Positions 36,765 through 47,976 of a stretch of DNA of 64,000 nt are shown here, one piece after another; within the stretch, counting starts at the first letter, position 1; each line of letters starts with the position of its first letter. The position numbers and the translations under genes are program-made. A model generated the notes under the pieces. It was not told the DNA's origin, did not search any database, and saw nothing but the letters and a program-made list of their open reading frames with translations. This stretch comes from Brachycybe producta (lineage: Eukaryota; Arthropoda; Diplopoda; Playtdesmida; Andrognathidae): positions 1,957,957-2,021,956 of the forward strand of contig JAUPFP010000008.1 in assembly GCA_036925085.1 (NCBI GenBank), given 5' to 3'.

Positions 36765-37013
36765 AGGGAGATTTTTGCTAGGACAGATTCATATTATTGG
36801 TCTTTTTTTTTGCCTAGAGTTATAAGACAATGGAACTCTCTTCCTGAGGCAGTGGTGACTGGGGATAATTTTGTTTTGTGGGATTGACATTTGTATATTA
36901 ATTTTGTTTTTATATATGTACTTGACAATGCTTAATGCTGCATGTGGACTTTAATGTCCCTCTGCCATAAGCCTATTTGGCTGCTAGCAGAGTGCTAATT
37001 GTAATTGTAATAG
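36765..37013 (+). mobile_element. 3' end of a LINE, copy 2
   Basis: Same family as 13866-14108. One frame gives PRVIRQWNSLPEAVVTGDNF then VLWD and stop, the clear LINE reverse-transcriptase C-terminal signature; the upstream TDSYYWSFFF lies in another frame across the T-run. Tail TGCTGCATGTGGACTTTAAT, then ATTGTAATTGTAATAG. 5' truncated and dead. Confidence 0.88.
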
Positions 37014-37865
37014 TCGAGAATAGGTTGAAGAATAAATTTTAAACTATAATATTATAAAGGTTATTTTTATAGTCATCATGGATTGATTCACTTTAAAAAT
37101 ACCCACTTTCTAAATATTTATGTCTGAACTATGTTAGCAAATTTCGACTAAATTGTGAACAATTATAATTCGTTTTCATACAAAAAAAAAGTTTTTTTTT
37201 TTATTAATTTTCTAAAATAAAAAAAAACACTATAAATAATTTATTATATAAATTTTAGTATTATCAACTATTTTGCTTCTTTCAATGACTTTATGCTCCA
37301 CACATAATAAATTTATGAAGCTTTTTTGCATTAATGTACTCTTCTTAGTATTACTGAGTTTTATATAGATTTTAAATAATTTGCATGTGAATTTTTGATT
37401 CTGGATAGTGGCTCCTTCTTTAGTCTACTATTCTTTTTCTAATTCCATTTTCGTCATCCTTGTTATTTACAATTTAGTACGCTGTTATTTTTTTTTTTTT
37501 TTTTTCTTTCTTCCTACTCCTTCTCTAGAAACATCGAAGCAAAATGTTGAAGATGTGAAATTGTTGCTATTGGTGATTTTTGGTCGTGTTGGTTGCATGT
37601 GTGGCATTGAAGGCGTTGAATGACAACAATAACAACTTCAACGAGCACTGAAGTGTTGAGTGACATTACAATATTAACTTTAAAAAACCAACTGGCAAAC
37701 ACACATTTGTGTATTTGTCTCTCTTTTTATTTTACAAAAAAAAAAAGCTTTTAATAAGAAAACACTTGTTTTTATTTTTGTCTATATACAGAAACAATTT
37801 TAATATTAATAATTCGAGATGACATTTTGTGTTATATTACAATAATTCTAATAAAATCAACACAT

Positions 37866-40800
37866 ATGGATCTTCGAAAAGGAGGAAGAAGACTCGTCAA
37901 TTCCAAGGGTGTGTTGAAGGCCACAACCACCACTTCTATCTCAATGGTCTTCCTTATATTATTTCTTCTGTTTCAACTGTGTTTCGGTGAAATCCACCGT
38001 GCTACTAAGTCGCGGCCACCGATCCAGGCGGCCTCCTCCTCCTCAGCCACTAATAACGATCATCATCAGTTTGATTTTTCTCAAAGGTATCATCCTTGGG
38101 CCTGTTCCATCGTTGCCTCTTTACTTATTGGCTTCAGTGGTGTACTGCCTTTGTTCCTTATTCCTGCAGGAAGGATAGAAAACGTTAGGCGGACCTCAGA
38201 CCCTAGTACAGGTGAATAATATTATTCTAAATTAATTATAATTAAATAAAATTTCACACCTGAATTCGTGTAGAACATAGAAATTATTTTATTATATGTG
38301 AGGAATGAGGGTTTTTTCTTTCATTTTATAAAATATGTGCAATTTTACACGTAAAATATAATAAGAGAAGGAAAAAAAAAAACGAAAAGGAAGAGCTACT
38401 CAGCTGGAAGGGAAAAAGTGGTCAAGCAACTTTACTAGAACGGTCAGTAAAATTGGGTCACTATGTTACAATCTACAGAGTGGAACACAATAGTAGAATG
38501 AAAAAAAAATATATATATTTGAGGACGTTGAGCAATTCGCGAAATCTATACGAATAAATCAATAAACATTGAATAAAATCAAAAACTATAATAAGCCGAT
38601 TTTCAATTGGATCATGAAAATTAAAAAAAATTCGTTAATTGATTTATTTTGCTTGGCACAAGTGGGGCCAAATTGGGCCAATGCTAAAAAGATTTTTAAG
38701 TAAATATATTTTTTTTAAACATTGGTCATTTTTGTATCGAATATTTTAAAACACTCTGTATCCATATTACAGTTTTATCTTTCCTATTTTCTCTTCCCCC
38801 CATTTATGATAAGCTAACTCATACTATTATTATGCAAATAAGTTCAGTGATCTATATGAAATTTCATTTTTTTTTTTTTTTTGGAACTTTTATCCTATGT
38901 TAGGCAGTTTTACATCGGTATTTTATATTGTTTTTTTGTTGTTGTTGTGGAATTTTATATAAAAATTTGTCTTCTAAAATAATTACTATTAATTATATAC
39001 AAATTTAAGATAATTTTCGACCAAATGAGGGATTATTTGTTTGCACGCGATTTGGTTCCCCGATGGGCAGTTTATTTTGACTGCTGACATTTTTCATTAT
39101 ATGGTTAGTTTTCATAATGAAATACGATAAAAAAAAATTAAAAATCGTGCGAGAAAACGAATTTATATAAAAATATATATATAAAAAAAGTAAAATGACA
39201 TTTTTTTTTCGCATAAAAGAAAAAAAAAACTAGGAAAACATTTGAGAAAAAAATGAAATTTACTATTTTGTAGAACTTTTATGCAAATTAGTATTAACGG
39301 AAGTTACATAATTATGTGATCTAAAAGGGTTGTTATTTTTGACGGAACTACGCTCGTTACAAATCGCTGAAAATAATAATGCAAAATAGCATAATTAAAG
39401 TAAGAAAATTGACACTATTGCGAGCGAAATTAGCAATAATAGAACCAAGTGAAATTCTAAAAAAAATATAAGCTCGCTCCGCTTGCATTAAAAAAAGTGG
39501 TGATTTTGTCTCTGGACAGTAATTTGTTCGTCAGTCCGATCCCTAATTGCTTGCTCTCAATTGTTTTATTTGATTGATGAGTTTCCGTTGTTGTTGTTAA
39601 AATATTTGTCAAAGGGCAAGTCTTAATTGACCAAATGATCTTTTATGTGTATCTTGTGAGAAGATCTCTTTTTTTTGTAAAGTATGTGTCAAATTATTAT
39701 GAATTGATGAAGTTTTCAAGTGTTTCATGTTTGAAATGTTTGATGAATTTGAGTGGCATTGAGATTGTTTTTTTTATCTTTCACGATGTTATTTCGATTT
39801 ACTAATTTTAAAATGACTCCCACAAACTTAAACGTTTCTTTTTTTAATTTGTCTTGACCTACCAGTCCCACATATACACAATAAACTATTAAATTTTACA
39901 TTCCCTCATTTTTTTATTGTTTTTTGCCTGTTATAAATTTTTACAAAAAAAGGGGGCGACTGAATAAGCGCCAAATTGAACAAACGCCAAACTGAATAAG
40001 CGCCAATCTGAACTAACGCCAAACTGAATAACCGCCAAATTTTTTATCATTTATTCAGTTTGGCGTTTGTTCCAATTGGCGCTTATTCAGTTTGGCGTTT
40101 GTTCCATTTGGCGCTTATTCAGTTTGGCGTTTGTTCCATTTGGCGTTTATTCAGGTTTTTTGTAAATTCTGATGGTCCAAATATTGTGAGCTTTTATAGA
40201 CGTCAGACTGTGCAGATTTACAAACAGAACATGCTAACCTAACCTAACCAAACCGAACCGAACCGAACCTAACCTAACCTAACAATGTGTTTATCACATT
40301 TGGGCGGTTATTCAGTTTGGCGCTTGTTCAGTTTGGCGTTTGTTCCATTTGGCGCTTATTCAGTTTGGCGTTTGTTCCATTTGGCTTTTATTCAGTTTGG
40401 CGTTTGTTCCATTTGGCGTTTATTCAGTTTGGCGTTAGTTCAGATTGGCGTTTGTTCAATTTGGCGGTTGTTCAATTTGGCGCTTGATCAGCGCCACCAT
40501 TTGTAGGTCTGAAGAGGGTGTTTGAAGGAGTTTTATGTTATAACTTATAACAATGGAAAGTTATCTAAAAGAAATTTTTCTTTGTAATAAAGATACAAGT
40601 TTTGCAGCTTGGCACGAAAGTTTTTTTTTTTTTATTTGCTTCCCGTGTTTGATTTTTAGGTTCTCTACCCTCTCATAATCACATGTGTGTGTGTGTAATT
40701 TGTGTTGTTCGCACCTGAATCACAGAATGCATATATTGGTTGATATTCTTATGAAGGGGTCATTGACTCCCCCTCTTAATGTTCACTTGAGGACAAGAAA

Positions 40801-43598
40801 GAACAATGATTCTTTATTCTTCTTCTTCTTCTTACGTGTAATTCACCCTAAATAAGAGAAAATTGTAGATAGAAATTTAATTTCATGATGAAATTCAAAA
40901 TGAAATAAAAAAAATCGTGATATAAGTAAATAATAATGTATATATGGCACATAAATATATAATTTTTTTACAAATTGTAATATTAATAACTATACATTGA
41001 TTTCTCTTAAACTGTAAATCTAAGCATATATAACGATCCATTATTGGGAATTTTGTTTTCTCTCAGTAAATTGATAGTGTTTTGTCACATTAATTGTACC
41101 GAGACGTAATGGCACATTATTTATTAATGACATATGGACATTGATTACCACATATTCTATGCATATATTCATAACTAAATTAATTTAAGTGGTTGGACAC
41201 AAATGTCAATATAAACATAATGTAGGAGCCTACATGTTGTAAGTCTATAATAACAATAACAGTATTGCTCTTTGCACATTCTTATAAGTTAGGCCTGCTT
41301 CACACGAACTATATTGTCGCGCCACATAAAGTGGTTTTTAGCATACCATTGATTACATAAGTGGTGTTGATACGAGCCACCGCCACCGTTGCACCACAGT
41401 GGCTATGAGTGGGTGACTCTTACCACAAGTGGCGACCACCGACTGTTTGTCAGAGATGATCATGACATAATTCAATGGTAGTCCGTGTGAAGTCGGTCTT
41501 AATAACTTCATTTTGCTCACGTTAAATTAGTAGCGCCGTTTATGCATAGACTTACAATAAAAAGTATTTTTAAGAAGGAATTTCTGAAGATTTTACTTCT
41601 GTATAATAATAATAAAATTAGTGGAATAACCGAGAATTTTACAATGACATTTTTTCTATTTTTTTTATGAGAGGTTTTAAAATGACAATTAAAAAATTGT
41701 AAAATTTTGATACTTTCATAAGAAGTTAATTTTGGCAGTTGTTAACATGAAAATACATTCATTCAATTTCCACATTTTTATAGGCTATATACCAAATAAA
41801 CTAAAATTTCCTTTAAAAAAGTTGCTTCATAAAACAATGAATAACAAGATTTCCAAACTATTGTTTACGAATTTAAACCACTTTAGCACTTTTTCATGAA
41901 AGTATAAATGCAACTTCGTTGAATGTCACCGGATAAACTTCCTTTTTTTTCAATGTAGTTTTTGACATAATTAATTATATTGTTATCAAGTCATGTGTTC
42001 ATAGTTCAAGTGTCTACATCCTCACAACCTCCCCTCTCTCCTTCTTTCAAACTCATATTTATTTATATACAATATTATGCTCTTTGTTCTCTCTTTCTCT
42101 TGAGAGAGTTCATCTGAGGTTAATCAATTAGCAAAAGATTATAACTGGGCTCACACAGTTGCTAATGACTAATGAGCCTCTTTTATGACTTCCAAACCAA
42201 AACTCGACACATTTAATTTAAAGGCTACAAAAAAACTATTGCAAATTTTGGTAATTTTTATGCAAATATTTGGTTTTATGACTTTTTTTAAATTTGTGTT
42301 GTTATAGTTGATCCAAAGACTTTGAGGTTACTTTTGAGTTTTGCAGTTGGTGGACTTCTTGGAGATGTTTTTCTACATTTGTTGCCAGAGGCATGGCACC
42401 ATATGTCTTTCAAAGGTATTTTCATTTTTAATAGTACAATTGGCAGAAAGGAAGACCAAATTAATTAATTTAAGACACTCATTGTTTTTTGTTTTGTAAG
42501 GTCGTGGTGAGTCGACATCTTATATTACTATTGGACTGTGGGTCTTGGCAGGTATCTTTACATTCATCGTCATCGAAATGATGTTTGAGAAACACGACGA
42601 ATCTCATCTAGATGTGGACGACCACCACCACGGATCCTCGAAGAAAGATTCGAAGACTGCAAACGGTATAAAGAAGATTTCTTTAACAAATGGCTGCAAT
42701 GGTATAGTCTCAAAAAATGGTCACCATCAAAGGAATGGACATGCTCAAAAAAATGGCCAAATTCAAAAGAATGGTCACACTCATAAGAGTGTCCTCGAAC
42801 AAAATGGAATCCAGAAAGTAGAGAAGTTGATTCGATCAGAACATCGAAATGTTAGTTTTATTGATTTTGATATCTAAAAACGTTACATAAAAATATATTT
42901 ATTTAATAGGTGGCTGGTTATTTGAACTTGTTGGCCAACAGTATCGACAATTTTACTCATGGTTTGGCTGTTGCAGGAAGTTTCTTAGTCAGTTTTAAAG
43001 TGGGTGAATATAATGAACATGTACAAATAAAATGATTTCATTCATTCGAGTTATTAATTTAATTTTTTTTTCTATCGAAGGTTGGTCTTTTAACGACGTT
43101 TGCAATTTTGATTCACGAAGTACCACACGAAATTGGTGACTTTGCCATTCTACTTAAATCCGGTTTTAACAGACTCGAAGCAGCGAGAGCTCAGGTTTAA
43201 ATTGAGTTAACAATGTTTATGAAGATTGGGTTTGTGAATTGGCAAAACAAGAAGAATAAATGTGTTTCAATGTTCTACATGCAGATGGCCACAGCCGTTG
43301 TGGGTATTGCAGGAGCCGTTGCAGCTCTTTCGGCCGAATCGGCACAGACTTTAGGTGAAAGGACTGCATGGATCTTGCCTTTCACTGCCGGTGGATTTCT
43401 AAATATTGCTTTAGTAAATGTGCTTCCAGATATCCTACAAGAGAAAGACCCTAAGTGAGTAGTAATTCGATTTGTACTCCATTTCTGCAACGAGTGTCAT
43501 TAATTTAATTTAATTTACACAGGGAATCTATCAAACAAGTTGGTTGTCTTTTTGCAGGAGTTGGTGTTATGGCTCTGGTCACAATATTCTGCAATTGA
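37866..43598 (+). CDS. SLC39A13: ZIP-family zinc transporter ZIP13
   Basis: Zinc exporter from Golgi/vesicular stores to cytosol in its vertebrate orthologue. Exons: 37866-38211, 42308-42415, 42501-42850, 42910-42999, 43081-43194, 43285-43454, 43523-43598; 417 aa. Exon 1 gives an N-terminal hydrophobic signal segment ([16 protein letters not shown]) and a first helix ([20 protein letters not shown]). Then [20 protein letters not shown], a variable cytosolic loop with DDHHHGSS and eight or so degenerate NGH/KNG repeats, and the catalytic core [16 protein letters not shown] (TM4) and [13 protein letters not shown] (TM5, the HEXPHEXGD signature). The end is [20 protein letters not shown] and [18 protein letters not shown]13 is favoured over ZIP7 by [13 protein letters not shown] and the short His loop. 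Intron 1 (38212-42307) is 4.1 kb and repeat-filled. Confidence 0.94.
39953..40498. mobile_element. Transposon built from 16-bp inverted tandem repeats, copy 1
   Basis: Starts GGGGCGACTGAATAAGCGCC and ends with the complement of GGTGGCGCTGATCAAGCGCC, the same two ends as the element at 60840-61063 but in reverse order, so the two copies lie in opposite orientation. The body is arrays of the 16-bp unit TGAATAAGCGCCAAAT / TGAACAAACGCCAAAC: about five units leftward, a short hinge at ~40038-40055, about six and a half units inverted, a ~150-bp unique insert holding CCTAA/CCGAA repeats (about 40234-40283), then about twelve more units. Apparent open frames through it are translations of the repeat. 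No clear intact TSD here. Confidence 0.9.
40234..40283. repeat. Telomere-like CCTAA / CCGAA repeat
   Basis: CTAACCTAACCTAACCAAAC, then CCGAAC repeats, then CCTAACCTAACCTAAC: ten degenerate pentamer units of the arthropod-type telomere word, interstitial and inside the 16-bp-repeat element. Confidence 0.85.
41292..41498. mobile_element. PIF/Harbinger-like MITE with TTA target duplication
   Basis: 207 bp. TIR GGCCTGCTTCACACGAACTA against the complement GACCGACTTCACACGGACTA, flanked by TTA on both sides (41289-41291 and 41499-41501), the 3-bp duplication typical of PIF/Harbinger. The interior is rich in GTGG/CCAC inverted words. No transposase. Confidence 0.8.
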
Positions 43599-43981
43599 AT
43601 TTGCTCTTGTAGTCACTTAATTATAGAAGATAAATTACTTTTTTTGTTCATTTTATTTTATCATAATTATTAAGAAGCTCATTCAAATGACATACAATTT
43701 ATATATAATCAAATGAACAAATTTTTATATTTTATTGATTTCTGTACTGTGTACATAATTCTATATAATTGAATTGTTAATTTTAGTCAATTTTATATAA
43801 TTGATAAAAATTAATTTGCCAGAGAATGTTGAATAAATTGTTTGTATGATTTCGTTATTTTATTTATCTGTATTTATTGTCTTATATTTTGATTTATAAT
43901 TTTGTTTTATTTTTTGGACCTTTGTTGCTCTGCAAAGCAGAGCACAAAGGGACTAAAGGATTGTGCAAAAAGGCTTTTTGT

Positions 43982-44010
<29 letters not shown>

Positions 44011-44012
<2 letters not shown>

Positions 44013-44968
44013 CTTCTGGGCGTTATTTCTCCAGAACGGATAGAGATATTTTAATGCGGTTTTTTGCATTATGTACGTTGGTATGCGCCGATGAACATAC
44101 TACAAAAACAAATCAATTCATACAATAGTTTATTAATTATGATTAATTTTCGACGAAACGTTCTGGGCGATATAACTCGGGAATGGGGCCACCTAGAATA
44201 ATCAACTAACTTCTAAATGAATCTACACTCTGCAAGGATGCTATCTATTTATTTTCATAATTTTAAGCTAACTGGAACTATTTTTAATCGTTTAATATAA
44301 ATAATAAACAAAGCTGAATAGTCTCTGCTGACAAAAAACCTCCACCCACTCACCCACTCGCTGATACATAGGAGGGAGGAGTGGGAGGTTTTTAGTCATT
44401 GACCATATAAACATATTAAGAGGATGTGACTTACGAAGCTGTTAATGTATTTATTTTAACTTTGCTAATTCAATTGCTATGAACGTTATGAACTTATGAA
44501 CAACACACATTCATTTATATTTGTATTTTACGGGCCTATATATAAAATAGCAGAATATATAAAATTACTGTAAAATGACTAAAAAATTAATGTACACAAT
44601 GTCACAAACGCTTACATGTTTTGTTATTTTATTTTAAAATTTAAAAGTATTATGAATTATGGAACCTGTAATTTTGTGTGTCTGCTTCTGGGCGTTATTT
44701 CTCCAGAACGGACAGAGATATTTTAATGCGGTTTTTTGCATTATGTACGTTGGTATGCGCCGATGAACATACTACAAAATCAAATCAATTCATACAGTAG
44801 TTTATTAATTATGATTAATTTTTGACAAAACGTTCTGGGCGATATAACTCGGGAACGGGGCCACCTAGAATAATCAACTAACTTCTAAATGAATCTACAC
44901 TCTGCAAGGATGCTATCTATTTATTTTCATAATTTTAAGCTAACTGGAACTATTTTTAATCGTTTAAA
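44011..44968. repeat. Direct repeat pair, ~285 bp each, ~670 bp apart
   Basis: 44011-44294 and 44682-44968 share near-identical sequence (TGCTTCTGGGCGTTATTTCT through TAACTGGAACTATTTTTAAT) with only a handful of differences. Both follow a TG-rich start. The 387-bp spacer is AT-rich and non-coding. There are no TG...CA ends and no coding interior, so I call a segmental or tandem duplication rather than paired LTRs. Confidence 0.85.
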
Positions 44969-45354
44969 TAATCGTTGGCACATCAGATATTTACTTAACA
45001 CATTATTGTCATAGTCTAACCCTCAATCTAAAACAAAAAGACCCCCTTTGCCCTCTCTTCCAGTACAATACACGTCATGTGTTATGATTCTCATAGCTTA
45101 ACATTGTACCATTACAGTTAAAAATATAAATTAAATATATTAAATAAAACTTAGAACAGTTATCTTAATTAATTAAAAACTAGAATAACAAATTGAATTA
45201 AATAAAAAGTAAAAGAGATCGTAAATCAGCTATCATATTTTGAACCTGGGCCCCCCCCCCTAATACGATGCAACAAAGGTCTATAGGGTTTCTTTTTTAT
45301 TCATGTAATTTTTATATAAATAGGTTTATGTTAATTTAAAATACAGACGTTTGC

Positions 45355-45440
45355 ATTGAAAAAGGCGGGTCAGTGTGACATCAGACAAAATAACAAACCA
45401 ATTAGAAGTCGCCGTTCCTCATAAAAGGGCGGAACAAACT
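45355..45440. repeat. Diverged relative of the 57.2-kb MITE
   Basis: ACCAATTAGAAGTCGCCGTT then CTCATAAAAGGGCGGA matches the right arm of the element at 57176-57389; the rest is lost. Confidence 0.55.
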
Positions 45441-45454
45441 CACTCTTAACATAG

Positions 45455-45700
45455 AGTTGGGCACCCTCTATCTTTTGGATCGAAATTTATTTTCGCCCCC
45501 CTTTTTTTTACTCTTACAAAGTACAGTCCACTTTGTAAAACAGAGTTGAATTTCAGAAAAAAAAACTTCGTTAATCGATTGGGCAAAATAAAATTTTTGA
45601 AAAAAAAAGGGGGGCGAAAATAAATTTTGATCGAGGTCAATTTTTTTTAACCTCGATCAAAATTTATTTTTGCCCCCCCCCCCTTTTTTGACTCTTACCA
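45455..45700. repeat. Inverted and direct copies of a C-run-containing block
   Basis: The block GATCGAAATTTATTTTCGCC plus a C-run and CTTTTTTTTACTCTTAC occurs at 45479, inverted at 45607, and direct again at 45652, forming a foldback array with C/G homopolymers. Confidence 0.7.
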
Positions 45701-45949
45701 AGGTCAATTACATACACTCAAATTTTAACGATTTTTCACATTGTTCCTTATTAATAATACAACAGACAATTACCTGCATATACATTCAAACGAACGTCCG
45801 CCAGGAGCACTCCAAAGTACTTTCAACGGCCGTTCAAGCTCGCAGACTAATTGTGGTACCATTATATACTCATACAAAAACCATAATTAGTAAGGAGCTT
45901 TTCGGAACTGTTGACTCAAGAAACCAAATGTAGTTGTGCCAGGCAATGG

Positions 45950-46390
45950 TGAGCCATGTACTCACCATGGAACCTTGTGCACCCACAGAATTCGTTTACT
46001 ATGCAACACCACGGTTGTGGGTCGCCGTGACCCTATACCGTCTTGTCGACGTACTTGAGACCAAATTATAGGTTTCTTTCCCGACTGTCCATTTCTATGC
46101 ACAATTAAAGTTGCGGTGCATTCATGTGGAGTGTTGCTAGGGTGGAGACAGGTTATTTTCTTGTAGGCTCACTCTGCTTGTATGCACGTGGTGAGCCATC
46201 GAGATATACCATGGAACCATGAACCCACCTGAATTCGTTTACTATGCAACACCACGGTTGTGGGTCGCCATGACCCTATACCGTCTCGTCAACGTACTCG
46301 AGACCAAATTATAGGTTTCTTTCCAGACTGTCCATTTCTGTGCACAATTAAAGTTGCGGTGCATTCATGTGGAGTGTTGCAAGTGCGGAG
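45950..46390. repeat. Two-copy tandem repeat, ~245-bp unit
   Basis: GTGAGCCAT ... GAATTCGTTTACTATGCAAC ... GGTTGTGGGTCGCC ... TGCATTCATGTGGAGTGTTG occurs twice, offset ~245 bp, with scattered substitutions. Origin unknown. Confidence 0.85.
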
Positions 46391-46749
46391 GCACGACATT
46401 GCATAACTCGTAAACTCTCTCGAATGCACTCAACAGTTCTTTGGCTCGCAATCATCAATTACACTTTCGTACGCCGTCATGTAAGGGACGACTCATGGCT
46501 GCAAATGTGGCCAAACTGAATTTCAAGTTAAATTCAAGCTATAATTCATAACGAGCTTTCGGAACCGTTGGTGATTTCTAGGGAAAGTTAACCATCTTGG
46601 CCTCACGAGTAGACAGCACGAAGGGAGCCTAAACGCAATCATTGTTGGCTACAACCATTTGAACTCCTGTGAATGAAAATTGGAATAAGTTAAATAAGAG
46701 CACTTCATAAAATAAACGCCCAGAACAACGTGAAAATCGTTATTATGCA

Positions 46750-46822
46750 TATATACGGTTTTCCATAGCCTTCAGTATATATCCTTGATTTATGTAATGG
46801 AAGGCTATGTATAACCGTATAG
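46750..46822. repeat. Hairpin
   Basis: Arms ATACGGTTTTCCATAGCCTT and the complement of AAGGCTATGTATAACCGTAT, ~21 bp with about three mismatches, around a ~30-base loop. Confidence 0.75.
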
Positions 46823-47652
46823 TTCAATCCCATTCGCCGAAGATAGTTGGAGTCTGTGACCAGGTTTTGGATGTCCCAATGACCGTTTGGGTTCAGCCCT
46901 ACCGTCCCCCCCCATTAATTGTAAAACCCCTCATTTTCATTAGATACAGTAAGACACTGACGGCAAATTATAACCGCCAGTCGTTTTACTCATGCTGCAA
47001 CCGATGCCACGCGTGCGCCATGGAGCGCAATCACCGCATACAACATTGGGTGTTGGAGTACGGGAAAATTGTTTCCTGCCGCTGGAATAGCAGACGCTCT
47101 GGGCATGACATTTTTTTCAATGCGTGTTATCCAAAATCAGCTGAAATACGTCAAATTTTTTCGTTTCATTTATTTATTATGTTAATTTACTCTTCTAGTC
47201 TCTAATAAACTTAGATTTTGTTTCTTTAATGCAACTTTTATTGTTCTTTTTGAGACGACGAAAACAGCAACATTTTCATCGATTGAACTACTTTTTAGCC
47301 AACAATTACGGCCAATTACAAAAGGAATAAAAAGTCCTAGAATGTGCTTAATCAATTGAAGCTAAAATATCCGTACAGGGACCATTAAAGGTTAAAAAAA
47401 AGTGAGCAAAGGGCCTTTTTAGTACTTTTTCAGGACGATAAACTAGTGGAAACGACTCCTGATAACGCCTTATTTATTACAAGAAGACGGCGATATCAGT
47501 AGATCGTAAACAGCAGAAGAAATCGTCGGTGATTTCAAAGCTACGCTACGGTATTTTTGGAGAACTAAAGAAAACATACGGTAAGTGAGTAAAACAGGCT
47601 TTTTAAGAGTTTAAATGACCGCAATTTTAATTTTTAAGTGTTCCCGGTGATT

Positions 47653-47677
47653 GGGGGAGGGGAGGTGGGGGTGGGGA
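47653..47677 (+). promoter_or_regulatory. Potential G-quadruplex
   Basis: Four closely spaced G4-5 tracts (GGGGG, GGGG, GGGGG, GGGG) about 300 bp upstream of the TTF2 start codon on the coding strand. Function not shown. Confidence 0.5.
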
Positions 47678-47976
47678 GTTAAATGTATTAAAAATGTTTT
47701 ATAATATTGGAGCGCTCGGAGTAATCCATGTTTAATATTGTAGCATAGCATACTATAGATACATCATACAGGCCTGTCAGCTATGGGAGGCTATGGTTTT
47801 ATAATTTCGTTATTAAAGTCGGTTTATCTGACGTCACGTCCGGTAACGTCATTAGTTTTGCTGTTTTGGGCAATTTTTTTTTAAGTTTTGTAACCGCCTT
47901 TTTTTAAAAGGAAATCCTAATTTTCTGCACATATTTGTTCGTTTCGCGTTGATTTTCGCGAGCTAACTTGCTTAAA

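Larger units (their letters stand above)
35907..37865. other. Divergent spacer F-box gene / ZIP13
   Basis: Contains a perfect 71-nt palindrome (36321-36391), a foldback-family fragment (36495-36610), a LINE 3' end (36765-37013) and several T- or A-homopolymers. The final ~400 bases are likely ZIP13 promoter and leader. Confidence 0.65.
38212..42307 (+). other. ZIP13 intron 1
   Basis: 4.1-kb AT-rich intron. It hosts the 16-bp-repeat transposon (39953-40498), a Harbinger-like MITE (41292-41498), telomere-like CCTAA blocks within the former, a TG run near 40688, CTT repeats near 40822, and many A/T homopolymers. No coding sequence recognised. Confidence 0.75.
43599..47976. other. Repeat-rich intergenic interval ZIP13-TTF2
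   Basis: Contains ZIP13 3' UTR, a TG run (about 43979-44011), a long direct duplication (44011-44294 and 44682-44968), a MULE-MITE relative (45355-45440), inverted C-run blocks (45455-45700), a ~245-bp tandem duplication (45950-46390), a hairpin (46750-46822) and a G-rich block (47653-47677). GC content is higher between 45.9 and 47.1 kb. An open frame at 46807-47205 has no recognisable domain. No gene is called. Confidence 0.6.

Noticed and set aside
40060-40506. Long open frames with repeated VWRLFHLA-type peptides
   Set aside because: They are translations of the 16-bp repeat array in several frames; no non-repeat coding sequence or gene signals.
44011-44968. Direct repeats as possible LTRs of a retroelement
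   Set aside because: No TG...CA ends, no coding interior, no primer-binding or polypurine sites seen; a duplication is simpler.
46807-47205. 132-codon frame with several Cys and His
   Set aside because: Starts in one arm of a hairpin and lies in duplicated GC-elevated repeats; no family match or supporting signals.
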